Shown here: piece by piece, positions 51,885 to 62,692 of the stretch
Layout of the letters: every line of letters begins with the position of its first letter
Numbering within the stretch: position 1 is the first letter of the stretch
Origin: Diploptera punctata
Taxonomy: Eukaryota > Arthropoda > Insecta > Blattodea > Blaberidae
Length of the DNA stretch: 64,000 nucleotides
Assembly: GCA_030220185.1 (NCBI GenBank)
Contig: JASPKZ010010239.1
Coordinates: 2,188,001 to 2,252,000, forward strand
Direction of reading: 5' to 3'
Made by a program: the position numbers and the translations under genes
The notes under the pieces: generated by a model
What the model was told of the DNA's origin: nothing
The model's input: the letters and a program-made list of their open reading frames with translations, nothing else
The model's database searches: none

Positions 51885-52015
51885 TACAATTGTGCAGAAT
51901 ACACAAAAAATTAGTGTTCCAAAAAATAAAACGAAAACGACAGAAGAAGAATGTAAAATCATCAGTACAATTGTGTAGAATGCACTAAACAGTTAAAAGG
52001 TTCCGACTAATCACC
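51885..52015. repeat. Repeat F tandem units, continuation
   Basis: Two units (agtacaattgtgcagaatacac and agtacaattgtgtagaatgcac) of the same 79-bp repeat as 50797-50965. Confidence 0.65.
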
Positions 52016-52639
52016 ACCATGAGTTTCGGCCTTTACAAGTCTTAAAACTTTAAATTGCATTTATTATCACTCCCAGTTTTTTCCATTTTCACTTACAATT
52101 GAAGTGTTATTGACATTGCTAAGAAATGTAATTTGATATCTAGTCACCATTATTCAAGTATTTTTACACGTCTAAGGAAGACAAAGGTTTCCACCTCTAT
52201 ATTCAACGTGTATTTGTGATAATAAAAGGAAGAGAGACACTGCGTTGTTTTGAACTAAGCTTGAACAAATTTGCCGAATTAGCATGAAACAATATATGTA
52301 AGAGAAAAACATTGGTACAGGCCCATGTTGCATGCGGCAAATTTAAACCATGAAAAATTCAAAACCGCAACAAGAGGGAAGAAAGGCGTTGGTTAAAAAC
52401 AAGGGCGTTGTGTGAAAAAAATTTTAAAGTGTTTTGTGTTCTGTGGCCCACCACCTATATCCCTGCGTCATTAATTCTGGTAAGTGTGTCAGGTAATTTT
52501 TTAAAAGTCAACATAAACCTACAAGAATGGATAAATGTTTGATCTTGCCGAAAATGACAAATTATTTTAAAAAGGCATTATTTTATATAAAAATGTATGC
52601 AAAGAAGTTAAGATATCAAAGTACATAGATGGATATCTG
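52016..52639. other. No recognised feature
   Basis: Nothing supported. Confidence 0.35.
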
Positions 52640-53260
52640 ATCGAAAGTTTTGCACTATTATAGATTTCTAAATTTGAAATTGCCGGTCCGTCGGAAGTTG
52701 TGTTCCGTAGTCGAAAAACCACCACCGTGTACCAGTCGCGGTGCGTGGATTTACATCTCGACTCGGCTGTTCATAGTGTTCAGCGGGGCGATTATGACTT
52801 ACTGGATATTTTCCGATAGGGTGACGTCCAAACCAGGCGAAGAAAACCCACATAATAACCAGCGATAACGAACCACAATATAGACCAGCGATTAAACCAC
52901 CCTAGTAATCAGCGATGACCACACTAACTTACCAGCGATAAACCCACTCTCACTGCATCTGTGTTGATTATAACTGATTTTCAACAACAAAACTCTGCCG
53001 GTAACGGAGATTCTCTGTCCGGTAACAAAGATTTATGTCCGACTTAAACCGTGGTAAAACACAAAAAATATACATAGTTTACCGCATAATCATATAAAGT
53101 AAGTAAAAACACGGCGTTCCATGAAAATCTCCACCTTGGGTAGAATTAACTTGTACTCAGGTCAGGTTAGGCTTTTAGGTTCGTTACATTTTAAAGGTGT
53201 TTAAAATTACGCACAACAAAATTACATCTTTTCATCCACAGTTATTCTACATCAATTCTC
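52640..53260. repeat. Dispersed repeat G, copy 2
   Basis: Longer copy of the repeat at 6037-6460. Its left part (52680-52840) is GC-richer than the surroundings and contains paired open frames on both strands without known motifs. Four aaccagcgat-type motifs lie between 52850 and 52935. Confidence 0.5.
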
Positions 53261-53539
53261 AAAAGGCTAATTTAGGCGCAGCCCGCAGAGAACTAGTTTC
53301 CCCGTCGACTCCAATAAAAATGTTCTCTTACGAAACTCACATGACGCCATTCATCCATTGTCTCGTGTGTGAGAATAATTTTTCGTTGCCCTCTTAAACA
53401 GATTAACTCAACAAATTTTGTAACCTTAATATTATTGCCTAGATTTCTCTAGGAAGATTCGATTATTAGTAATATAATATAGTTTTTTATTTAGACTGGG
53501 AACGCAGGGTATTGTGAGCACCGTGACCTCAACGATCTA

Positions 53540-54078
53540 TTGCGCTATCCCAGTATTATGGAGATGAGTGGAATGAAAGTATACTGTACGGTGTTAGGTA
53601 AGTTATATGTCTTCTTCCAGGTCCAACACACCAGGTTCCACTGACCGATACCGCCATATTTGGGCTGGGCTCGTGGCCGCGAGGCGGGACTACTGCTCTC
53701 ATGTAGGCCCCTTCTGCCCATTTTCATTGCTCAAGCTCGGAGTCATGAGCCAGCATCCTGGTGCACTCCCACTATATCAGCGAAACCATACATTTTCAAT
53801 ACCTGTGAAATGCCAACCATTTTTTTGTTAACAGGAAATGAGGAGTGATATGAAATGAATGAATGAGAAATGAGATGACATGAAAGGAGAGAAAGGGGAA
53901 TGGGGAGTGTTGGGATGGAATTTGGAAAACGGGAGAACGCAGAGAAAAAAGTCGAAAATCCCCACGTGGCCCAACACAGATATTCCTATGGAACCACCAG
54001 GATCCGAACCCGCGATCCCAATTGGAGTAGCCGCGCGCGGTAGTAATGCGTCTGTCGAGACGACAACTTTAATTTAAT
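53540..54078 (-). repeat. SINE-4, longest copy
   Basis: Minus-strand head with GGGTTCGGATCC (B-box-like) at 53998-54015, then body ccacgtggg.., gttctcccgttttcc, and 3' parts near 53640-53820. It has the blocks seen at 36150-36327 and 37265-37455 in one uninterrupted stretch, giving the empty site for the PLE insertion. It is long for a SINE (over 500 bp), so it may be a compound element. Confidence 0.65.
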
Positions 54079-54179
54079 TCTTCGTCCTTTAAATAATTTA
54101 CGTTATGCATGTCCTGAAGTCATGTCCACATTTTCTGTCAAAAGGTAGAATTGTAAGAAAAATATATATTTTAGCTTTT

Positions 54180-54545
54180 AGGTATGTAAACAAAAATAGT
54201 CATCTGTAAATAAAAATAAAGTAAAATAAAAGTACTATTAGTTATTCCAGCAAAGATAAATATATTGTAAGACCTTGAAATTATAAAATAAATAAGCAAC
54301 ACCTTATTAAATGAAAACACACCCCAGTCGTACAACCTATTATATGAGATCGTCAAAAACAAGTCAGTTGCTACTAATGACACTGCAAGTCTACAGCGTC
54401 GTAAACAACAACTAGTAGCAGACACTCATCCTGCAGATGATGGAAAGGTCTCCAGATAACAATTCAATACAATATTTTAACACAGTTGTGGACGACGGCA
54501 CCTGCCAACAGGTGTATATTTTAATGTTTATCTTACAGTTATGTT
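54180..54545 (+). pseudogene. PLE C-terminal fragment and 3' end
   Basis: In the plus frame: KINIL, stop, DLEI at 54255-54285, TLLNENTPQSYNLLYEIVKNKS and THPADDGKVSR before a stop. This parallels KINVLEEMEI, SLINENEPNTCSPLYQIF and NPADDGTSP of the PLE at 36.6-37.2 kb. It is followed by gtggacgacggcacctgcc (54487-54505), the PLE terminal motif. The GIY-YIG core is lost. Confidence 0.7.
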
Positions 54546-54769
54546 TGAGAACATTCAATATGTATCAAGAAATTATCAAACGTTACTCTAATTAATCATT
54601 TTGACTAAATATTATACATATTTAGATTTATCTATAAATATTTACTGATTTCTTTGGATTATTTTAATCAGAGAACTGTCGAAACACATTAATGTATATT
54701 TAGATTCAATATCTACTTAATAACGCATATTTTACGAAATTTTATAAAATAAAATAAAAATATGTGCTT

Positions 54770-54835
54770 TCTTAGGTTAGTGCCGTCGTCCTCAACCTAA
54801 GGAGGTACATATTTTAATTATATTTATGACTATCC
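54770..54835 (-). repeat. PLE terminal segment, inverted
   Basis: agtgccgtcgtcctcaacctaa is the reverse complement form of the terminal motif at 54480-54505 and 55115-55135. It probably belongs to the inverted repeat of one of the neighbouring PLE ends. Confidence 0.55.
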
Positions 54836-54939
54836 ACCTCAAGGGATTTAAACAATGAATTTTATTAGTATTGATTACACATTTTTCAATAATTAATATT
54901 AATACAGTTATTTATTCTAATAAAATTCTTTTCACGTAG

Positions 54940-55182
54940 CAGTCACAAAATGAAATATTAAAATGACATGGTAGGTGCAGTCGTCCTCAACTACATTAAA
55001 ATTTTAATTTTGGCCTTTCAGAAATCGGCTTTTATCTACAGCTAGTCACACCCATCTGCTAAAGATGGAAGGTAGTTTCTGAAAGTGTACGTTTTTTAAA
55101 ATTTTAATCTAGTTGAGGACGACGGCACCTGGCAGATATTTATTTTAATATTTTATTTTGTGACTATCATTTATTTAAAGGG
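54940..55182. mobile_element. PLE-type inverted terminal pair
   Basis: Left arm 54940-55032 (gtcacaaaatgaaatattaaaat, written in two blocks, ggtgcagtcgtcctcaac, tttcagaaa) and right arm 55076-55182 (tttctgaaag, gttgaggacgacggcacc, attttattttgtgac) are reverse complements over about 90 bp with gaps. The right arm carries ctgctaaagatggaaggtagtttctgaaag (55054-55083), written only to mark a decayed hammerhead-like layout. No coding part is left. Confidence 0.6.
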
Positions 55183-55189
55183 GTTCACC

Positions 55190-55362
55190 ACTGGATCTAG
55201 TGGTAATGTCGTTGCTCAGATGACGAAGCCCGCATTCGATCCCCAGCCGAGATAAGTCTCTAGATGTGATTTTTTTGGAATTTTTCCTCATCTGTAAGAC
55301 AAATGTTAGGAACCTTTAAGATCCAATTACTCCCCGTACACCATATCACCATCACAATCACC
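55190..55362 (+). repeat. SINE-1 copy, decayed
   Basis: Head ggttcaccactggatctagtggtaatg and B-box-like ATTCGATCCCC; body cctcatctgtaagacaaatgttaggaacctttaagatcc. It ends at the ATC-rich part (atatcaccatcacaatcaccc). Confidence 0.7.
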
Positions 55363-56220
55363 CGTATCATATTAGCCTTCGTTAGTAATATATGAGTGAA
55401 TTGTGTGTCTTATTTTGAATGTTTTGTTCTGTCTTGGAGGTAGTTTTGGCAATGAGCTTGTCACTCATCTAGGAATACCCTCCATGGCCTTGTTTGTTAA
55501 AACAAGTATGTGTGTGATCCAGAATTTAAAATTCTCTACCAACAACTCGTGTCCCTGTAAGGTCCGGATGACTTATGGCATGTAAAAGTACCTAAAAAGG
55601 GAGATGTTAAACTTCAGACAAAGAAAGACAGAAAGAAAGGAAATATTAAAAGAAAATGAAAAAAAATTGGGATTTCATTTAAATTAAGCAGGGTCTCAGG
55701 ATGATATACACAAAGGGCATAAACAAAATATTAAAATGATGTTAAATGTTTCAGTATGAAAATTAAGTCAAGAAAGTACTATTTCATAAAATCTATTGTT
55801 TGTTTTGAATTTTACATTGGATCTTGAAATCAACAAGGAAAGTGCTTGAAATTAAATCCATCTGACAAGTTTTTCAGTTTTAGTTTGAAGTGTATTCCAC
55901 TCATCTCTGTGCCTCAGAATATGGAATATGAATCCTTACTTTCTCAATTTTTTTAATGAAAAAAAGAATGAAAAAGCTAGAAAAGATGTAATCAGGAGAC
56001 TTGGGCAGCACGATGTAATGAAACGAGTTTATTAAGCTTGTATTTGCCTTTCCTTACAGTTTCCCTAACCCAATTTGTCCTGTCCTGTGTTACGCTGAAT
56101 TTTTCATACTTCTACAGGATGCGCGCGCACAATGGGCATGTATAAATCTATACACATTATAGGCTAGTTAAAACACTGTCTACGTCAGTAACATTTTAAC
56201 TTGCACTTTATTTTGTAAAT
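55363..56220. other. No recognised feature
   Basis: No supported gene or repeat; the 60-codon frame at 55403-55585 has no known motif. Confidence 0.35.
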
Positions 56221-56221
56221 T

Positions 56222-56250
56222 GTAGTGCCAGTGAGTTAGTTAGTTAGTAT
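56222..56250 (+). repeat. LINE-A 3' terminus, about 28 bp
   Basis: tgtagtgccagtgagttagttagttag equals the last bases of LINE-A with a GTTA tail. Severely truncated. Confidence 0.7.
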
Positions 56251-56475
56251 TTTTGTTTTTTGTTACATTTTACCATCCTTATTCTTTTTCAATGATATAT
56301 TAAATATTTTTGTTAATGATTAATAATAATAATAATAATAATAATATAAGCACAAATAATTTATTATTGCATATTAAATTGTTATAGTAGTAATTAATTA
56401 AAAACTGGTCTCTTCGAAAACAACACGGTCAAATGCAATTTTTTAAATTACATCACTGATCCATAATAAAGCGTC

Positions 56476-56479
56476 TCAT

Positions 56480-56516
<37 letters not shown>

Positions 56517-56552
56517 TAATTATATATTATTATTATTATTATTATTATTATA
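56476..56552. repeat. (AAT)n/(ATT)n palindromic microsatellite
   Basis: An AAT run (56480-56516) followed by an ATT run (56524-56552) with atatatat between, forming a foldback. Confidence 0.9.
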
Positions 56553-56556
56553 TTCA

Positions 56557-57650
56557 GTAAACTAGTTTAATCCGGAACGTGAATAATGCGGAAATCTGTC
56601 CAATGTGAACAAATTTATTGGTCCTGGCAAAGTAATAGTAATTTTATATATATTTATTTTGTAGAGAGAGAGATAAATTAGTTCCCACTTCATTGAATTC
56701 CCGTTAGGCGAATTAATAATAAGTGATGATTTGTGCGCGCGCCGGGAGAAGTAGAGTTTCTACCTGTGTCTGGAATTTTCTTTCGGCATCACTGCATACC
56801 CGTTTTGCGAAATATAGGTTCATTTAACAAATATTTGGCGTGTGACATCTATCATATAAATAACCAGTGCACTGTAAGATCTTAAATTAGATCTAAGATC
56901 GGTTTTGTACGTATCTTTCACAGGTAGCGTCTGAATTTACGGAATGAAGGTTGCTAAATCGTACGTATCATTGCCATTAAACGAAAAAGTGAAAGTAATT
57001 GAATATAAAGAACCAAAGTTTATGAGATTTTAAAACACAAAGAAATAATAATGAATGAACGAACACAATGAAATGGTCAAATGAAGAGGAAAGAAAAAAT
57101 GAATAAATCAAAGAGGCATGGGAATGTTATACAAGTCCACGATCAAAAAATCTCCAAATTTCCGGACCGATGGTCCAAAGTCATGCTCTAACTGTTGTTA
57201 TATTCCTTGGGAATAATGATTTCAAGGCATCTTCGGGTTAGTCGTGGACAGTTTTAAAAAACGACACAATGTAGTGCGGAATAAAATTTGAGGGGAATCA
57301 AAGGATGTGGACGAAAGTATGGTTAGTGAGTGGAAACCAAAACTGCATACTTTAATTTCAGAATACGCGCCTAACATACATTTTAACACTGACGAAACTG
57401 GACTGTTTTTTCGTGCGTTACCGTCGAAATCGCTACTACAAACTATACTACACTTTCCAACGGCAGCGGAACTACAGTTATTCCAAGGTACATAAAAAGA
57501 CATATGCGGTGCTACATAATCTAATATTGGTTAGTACTTTTTGTTTTTATAATGCGGAATGTTGTCTATTTGGAAAAAAATGGGCCCATGCGATTCCGCT
57601 TGGAACAAGTTTTACTGTAATAATAATTATTATTTATTGCTATTAACCTC
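56557..57650 (+). mobile_element. pogo/Tigger-type DNA transposon remnant
   Basis: Starts with CAGTAAACTAGTTTAATCC and aataatgcgga, of the form of Tigger/pogo terminal repeats (CAGT...ATAATCCGGA), preceded by TA. It contains a broken transposase. I did not find the matching right terminus, so the element is truncated or decayed there. Confidence 0.6.
56944..57600 (+). pseudogene. pogo/Tigger transposase pseudogene
   Basis: Frame-shifted pieces: SLPLNEKVKVIEYKE (the psq/CENP-B N-terminal helix-turn-helix), SGPMVQSHAL and LGNNDFKASSG, SWTVLKNDTM region (second CENP-B-type DNA-binding part), then DESMVSEWKPKLHTLISEY and IHFNTDETGLFFRALPSKSLL. The TDETG motif is the first Asp of the DDE/D catalytic triad in Tigger-type enzymes. 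Later catalytic residues are not found. Several frameshifts and stops. Known role of the family: cut-and-paste transposition at TA. Confidence 0.7.
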
Positions 57651-58271
57651 AGTTTGACAACCTATCTGATAATATGTATATACTCGTATGTTTGATTTAT
57701 TTAATATTTAATATTTATAATTAATATTGAAGAAAATTGGTGTTATTAACGACTTAAATCAGTGCCAAATTACACATTATGCAATAGTAACAATGCATTC
57801 CTTGCTGTCGGACATATCGCCGTCTTAACAACCAGATTGTTCTAACTCCATTTTTTTTAATTTTCAGGAGAACTCAATTGAGTTTTGCTTACTATCCAAT
57901 TCAAAAGAGTAGCCATGCTTTGAGGAAAGGAGTTTAACACTCTCTCTCCACGAAAGTACAATGTTAAGTGTGAAGGTACAGAAGAAAATGTGCAATTTAT
58001 GGATACAAAAAGAGTTTTTGTTTTTGTAAGTGGAACTAGAATTATAATGGTTCTAAGAAGGCGATATGTTGACAAATTAGTAAGAAAAAAATTTCTTTCT
58101 AACGCACGTTCATATTCTTTTAAAGGATATTTCTGTAGTAAAATATATGTATTAATTAAGTACAGAGTAATATAAGAATCCAGACACACAAAATGTCAAT
58201 TTGGGTACAAGACGAACAAGTGCGTTTTGTAGATGATCTCCTCAGTTATAGATAAGATAACATTGAAGGGT
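57651..58271. other. No recognised feature
   Basis: Possibly more of the Tigger remnant. A 61-codon frame at 57990-58175 has no known motif. Confidence 0.35.
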
Positions 58272-58515
58272 TTAGGGCAATAACATGATAAGCCACATAC
58301 TGTTGTTTCTGAGATATAAGGATTTTAATATTTCAAAAAAAATTATAATTGTGTAGTATTTTGTAGTATTATTGTAATACATTGTGTGTGTATATGTTTT
58401 AACTCATCACTGGCGCACTTACAAATTATTTTCTGGATATCAATACATTTATTTGCTATCATTGTAATAAATGATATTTCTTAACAGAATGTGGCTTATC
58501 ATGTTACTGCCCTAA
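58272..58515. mobile_element. MITE-like element with 27-bp terminal inverted repeats
   Basis: Ends 58272-58298 and 58489-58515 are reverse complements with one mismatch (ttagggcaataacatgat at the left; atcatgttactgccctaa at the right). The interior is AT-rich with no coding capacity. No target duplication is clear. Superfamily unknown. Confidence 0.7.
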
Positions 58516-58649
58516 GCTCTTCTATTATAAGCACGATACAAACACTTAGATGATGCTGGTTTACAAATACCACTGATCAACAGTGGTTTTGTTGCCCTTC
58601 ATTTAAGATCATCATCATCACCTGTCTTTCAAGTATTAGGCCCAGTGGC

Positions 58650-59134
58650 CGTTACGGTCTCCCGCCATCTCCGAAAAGGTCAACCCACAGATCTTCTGCG
58701 TCGAGGAATGTAGTGAAGAATTTGTATTGGTATTCTGTGACGATCCATGCGCGAATATGGGCTAGCCAATTGTTTCTATATTCTTGGAGGTATTCAGATA
58801 TAGGTACGATGTTTAACTCTATGGCTATTGTTGAATTTCTTTGGTGGTCTAGAAGGGCTATAACCTGCAGTTCGTCGCAGAAATTTCATCTCCGTGGCTG
58901 TAATATGACGATCATCCTGAGTTCTGATGGTCCAAGCTTCACTGCCATAACAGATTATGGGTCTAGCGAGAACTTTATAGATTTTCATTCTTGTGTGTCT
59001 CTGCACTTTTGATGGTTTAAAAACTTGGTTGATAATTCTTAAAGCTTTATTATAGTTTTGTATTTTAAAGGATATATCACACTCCGCATTATAAGTTAGA
59101 TTATATCCTAAGTATTTAAATGAATTTACTTGCT
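58650..59134 (-). pseudogene. LINE-D copy 3 C-terminal region
   Basis: FKYLGYNLTYNAECD-type segment, then RHTRMKIYKVLARPIICYGSEAWTIRTQDDRHI, noted by motif IICYGSEAW, and TEMKFLRRTAGYS. It continues toward the WIVTEYQYK-type end with frame changes. Typical LINE post-polymerase domain. Confidence 0.75.
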
Positions 59135-59461
59135 CTAATATTGAATTCTGAATACAAATGTTACTTTTACTGGGAATTTCCCTTGAAAGGACATAACTTT
59201 AGATTTTGTTGTTGATATTTCCATGTTAAATCGTTGGGCTATTGTATTAAGATGATGAGTGGAATATTGTAATTCATCTTCATTATTGCCGAAAAGAGCC
59301 TGATCATCTGCATATAAAAGTGTGTCTAAAATTGTGTGTCTTGAGAGAGGAATATTATCATGAACTGTCAATCTCCAGTGTCTGATGATAGCATTAATGT
59401 ATATATTACATAGAAGTGGTGATAGAGGGTATCCTTTTAATTCGCATATATTTATGCTCAC
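59135..59461 (-). pseudogene. LINE-D copy 3 reverse transcriptase fragment
   Basis: GYPLSPLLCNIYINAIIRHW, DTLLYADDQALFGNNEDELQ (YADD) and FNMEISTTKSKVMSFQGKFPV. It lacks everything before the QG block; the ATG at the start is not native. A frame change at about 59155 follows VKVTF. Confidence 0.8.
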
Positions 59462-59465
59462 AATT

Positions 59466-60004
59466 CATGAAACGATCAATGATTTTGGAAGATTTGCTCT
59501 GATTTTTGTAAATTCTCACTTTACACTACAAAATCGGAAAATATGAAAAAAACATATATTTATAATGTAAATTTTTTAAAATTATTATACACCGATGTAC
59601 ATAGAAAGAAAAATGTCAAAAACCCATGTTATACTTCAGTGAAACGCCGTTTATAAGATTTTCTTCTATAATTTTTAGAACACATTCAGCATTTTCATGA
59701 ATATATTTATAAACTGTGCACTTGAAAACGTACACATTCGGAGATATATACAGGGAAACAAACAAAATTCTAGAGCTGTGTTATCTGTTAAACGTGTTGT
59801 TTTCAAGTATCTGATGTCATGATTACGAATTAAGATGAGGTTTATGTAAATATGAACAATATTGAATGCAGTATATATTTAACCTAAGATCCAGCGGGAT
59901 ACTTAAAATCGGATTTTGTTTCCGATGAGAATAAAAGTTTTATTAGATTGTACAATAATTAATAATAATAGGTATTATTTCAGCCAGTGGCCATGTAGAA
60001 AGAA
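59466..60004. other. No recognised feature
   Basis: AT-rich, nothing supported. Confidence 0.35.
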
Positions 60005-60009
60005 TTGTT

Positions 60010-60560
60010 TTCATGTCTTACAGAAGTCTGCTATCGAGATTCCCTTGTTTTTTACACTGTAATAGGTGATATCGGTCGCAGTGCGACCTACATAGTTTGC
60101 ACTTGCACTTTTATTCTGGGTTATGGCGCTTCACTGTTGTGCATGTCCTTTGGTGGAAACCATGGACCACGACTCTCGTCACGGTGTGTCAGAGGTCGTA
60201 TCTGGCTGCTGTCCATTCCCTGTAGATCATCGCATCCATTGCGTAGAACTCAGGCCATATCTGTTCTCTCTTCTCGTTGAGTTCCCTCAGCAGTTCTTTG
60301 TAGGCATCTGTTGCCGACAGGAGAAGGTCCAGGTGGAGCTCTTCTATGAAGAAGGGTTCCTTTGTCAGTATGTATGTCAGGTGTGAAGGCGTGTATTTTG
60401 ATACGCTAGCGCTGTCTTTAAAGAGTGTGCTTTGACTTTCTCTATTTCCTCTAGGTTTGCCTTATTTAGGTTCTTCCAAATCACTTCTAGTCCAAAGGTC
60501 ATGATTGGTGCAATTTTTAAACGGAGATGGCCATTGCTGTCTACAGGAATAGTTTACTCA
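60010..60560 (-). pseudogene. LINE-E C-terminal fragment with Cys-rich end
   Basis: Minus-strand frames: LRLKIAPIMTFGLEVIWKNL, NLEEIEKVKAHSLKTAL, then FIEELHLDLLLSATDAYKELL and REQIWPEFYAMDAMIYREW, TRVVVHGFHQRTC, and KCKCKLCRSHCDRYH. TFGLExIW is the end of the LINE connection region, and the CxCxLCxxxCxxYH cluster is a C-terminal zinc-like motif. Two frame changes and one stop (after RYDL). It is unlike LINE-A, B or D. Confidence 0.65.
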
Positions 60561-60958
60561 GGTTTTAATTCAAATGTACAAAAATAGCACTACATAAATA
60601 ATATTTGACACACACATTGTATTTAAATTAAGTTTCGATTTCTTTAAATAGGCTTATCTTAATAACATATTTTATTTAAGTAGAGACGTGTTACCAACAA
60701 TGTGTTGAAGATCAGAATTTTGGTTACAAATGATACCACAAATTTTATTAAACGATGTTAGAAATGTCGCTTATCCCCTACATTTAAATAGATTGGGGCT
60801 AAAATTTAGTGTGGACACAAAACCGGAATGCAGTTTGGATGGTTTTCACATATTCCTTTAATCCGCTTAAAATTTGAAGGCGTAATATTGATACTAGGCC
60901 AAAATGTGGACAGGAAATCGTTCATGCTAAACATGTCCAAAATTAAAATTATAATATA
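60561..60958. other. No recognised feature
   Basis: AT-rich, nothing supported. Confidence 0.35.
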
Positions 60959-60959
60959 A

Positions 60960-61255
60960 ATACTTCTATTGTAAAAAAAATGTATTTCCTGTACTGCCTA
61001 AATGGAACATAGGGCAGCAAATAAAATTCCTCCAGTGTACTCTGCTTCCAACCAGCCAGTGCACTTGTTTCCAGCTTTTCCCCTCTTTCCAGGGTTTCTT
61101 CCTCTACTGATCGCTTCCAAGTTTTCCTAGATAGTCCCTCTTTCTTACTCCTTGCAGATACTAACCCACTCCAGTCTTGTCGATGGCTCCGTCTGGTTTT
61201 TCTCATTGTGTGACCTATCCATTCTCCTCTTTCTTTGTTTTTATTTGTTGACAAT
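60960..61255 (-). pseudogene. LINE C-terminal fragment
   Basis: Minus-strand frame of 101 codons with WIGHTMRKTRRSHRQDW, LSRKTWKRSVEEETLERGEKLET and LAGWKQSTL. WIGHTxRK...RKTWRRxVEEE is the tail of a common insect LINE protein. The end EFYLLPYVPF is probably read-through beyond the native stop. Confidence 0.65.
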
Positions 61256-61385
61256 ATTGGATAGGGGGTGGGTTTTTTTCACTCCCGGTACTCTTCATTT
61301 GATACACTATTTAAAATTGATACATTCCGTTGGATGTAAATAATAAGTTACAAATAAAACAGTGTTAAAATATATACCTGCAGTA

Positions 61386-61470
61386 TACATTAGCTCAGGA
61401 CACGGATGTATGAAGAGCTTATATTCGTGTGGCTATTAACCTACGGGCACGATAGTACCAGTGAGTTATA
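61386..61470 (+). repeat. LINE-A 3' end, 85 bp
   Basis: tagctcaggacacggatgtatgaagagctt, ctacgggcacgatagtaccagtgagtta: the last part of LINE-A, diverged. Confidence 0.75.
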
Positions 61471-61889
61471 TCTATGTACTCTATATCTTATTTTTATGGG
61501 ATTTAAGTATGACCACTTTGGCTATAGATTGTATAAATAGGCCTACAATTTCATCACCTTGGACGTTTTCCCATGGACATTTTACCCGGGCCGTCTGTAG
61601 TGTAGTAAAACGGTATTCTTCTTTGCTTACTGTACCTCCAAATATTTTATTTTAGTCGAGAAAAATTACGACTTCTCTCTTGAAATATGAATAATAAATA
61701 AAGCGAATTTCCTACATATTTCTGATATCGTGATTACATATGAACATACTTACGCACGATATTTGGTTTTTCAAACCGGCGGTATTCGTGTCACTGCTAA
61801 CGTGTTTAGATGTAAGCCAAAGATAACTTGAAACAATACAATATCTATAGCCACTGTTTAACACACAATACCAAGTAACACGTGTATTA
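61471..61889. other. No recognised feature
   Basis: Nothing supported. Confidence 0.35.
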
Positions 61890-62247
61890 AAAGTAACTAC
61901 CTGGCTGACACTATTGGACCCGGAGTTTTATGGCTCCGCGGACATATCCTTCCGTATATCCATATTCAGAGCTAATATATCTTCAACTTCCTTATTTTCC
62001 TATTTACTGAACGTTTTCCGTCTGGTTTTCCTATCACTTTTTCATACCCTATACGTTTCAAATATCCTGGCCACATATATTAATATTACACATTTCCTAT
62101 AAACCTGATGAAACTCACTAAAATATAGTTTTCCTCCATTCCCCTGTCAGCCACTTCTTGGCCCAAATATATTGTTAGGCATTTTATTCACTAATACTCA
62201 TATTTTTTTTTAATCTGTTTAGATACGATACCATCTTTCGCATCCAC

Positions 62248-62300
<53 letters not shown>

Positions 62301-62590
62301 CTTAATATTTTTTGGACAATTTTGGATAACAAAACATCCCTGTAATACATAATAGCACGAGTTTCCAGAGTTAAGCCTATGATTAAATTTTCTGGGGCTA
62401 ATTTTTGTTTGTTTTTGTTGATCCTAAGTATATGAATTCTTTAAAATTGCTCTCATTTGTTGTTGTTTATTACTGTACAATTTCTATGTGTGAATTATAT
62501 TTAGATTATTTGTTGTTTATATCTAACTCCAGTTGCTAATTGCTATTTAGTAGAATTTGGTCGTTGGTTTTAGTATATCCTTATTTTAGC
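61890..62590 (-). pseudogene. Old LINE-A-like 3' fragment, with (TA)n expansion
   Basis: Minus strand: the order of LINE-A blocks is kept (gacactattggacccggagtttatggc-type end, acgttttccgtctggttttcct, tcttggcccaaatatattg, catctttcgcatccacacaatata, atagcacgagtttccagag, atctaactccagttgc) but identity is low. A (TA)n run has grown at 62250-62299, at the position of tataatataactgg. It is the most diverged LINE-A copy, hence probably the oldest, or from a sister family. Confidence 0.7.
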
Positions 62591-62599
62591 CTAATAATA

Positions 62600-62605
<6 letters not shown>

Positions 62606-62691
<86 letters not shown>
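62606..62691. repeat. (AAT)n microsatellite, about 28 units
   Basis: Pure AAT run. Confidence 0.95.

Positions 62692-62692
<1 letters not shown>

Larger units (their letters stand above)
58605..59465 (-). mobile_element. LINE-D copy 3, 5'-truncated
   Basis: Minus strand with a GAT-type 3' tail (atcatcatcatc at 58608-58619). Coding remains run from GYPLSPLLCNIYINAII near 59430 to the C-terminus near 58650. Confidence 0.75.

Noticed and set aside
58272..58515. Telomere-like ends (ttaggg)
   Set aside because: A single ttaggg at each terminus as part of an inverted repeat, with no tandem TTAGG array.
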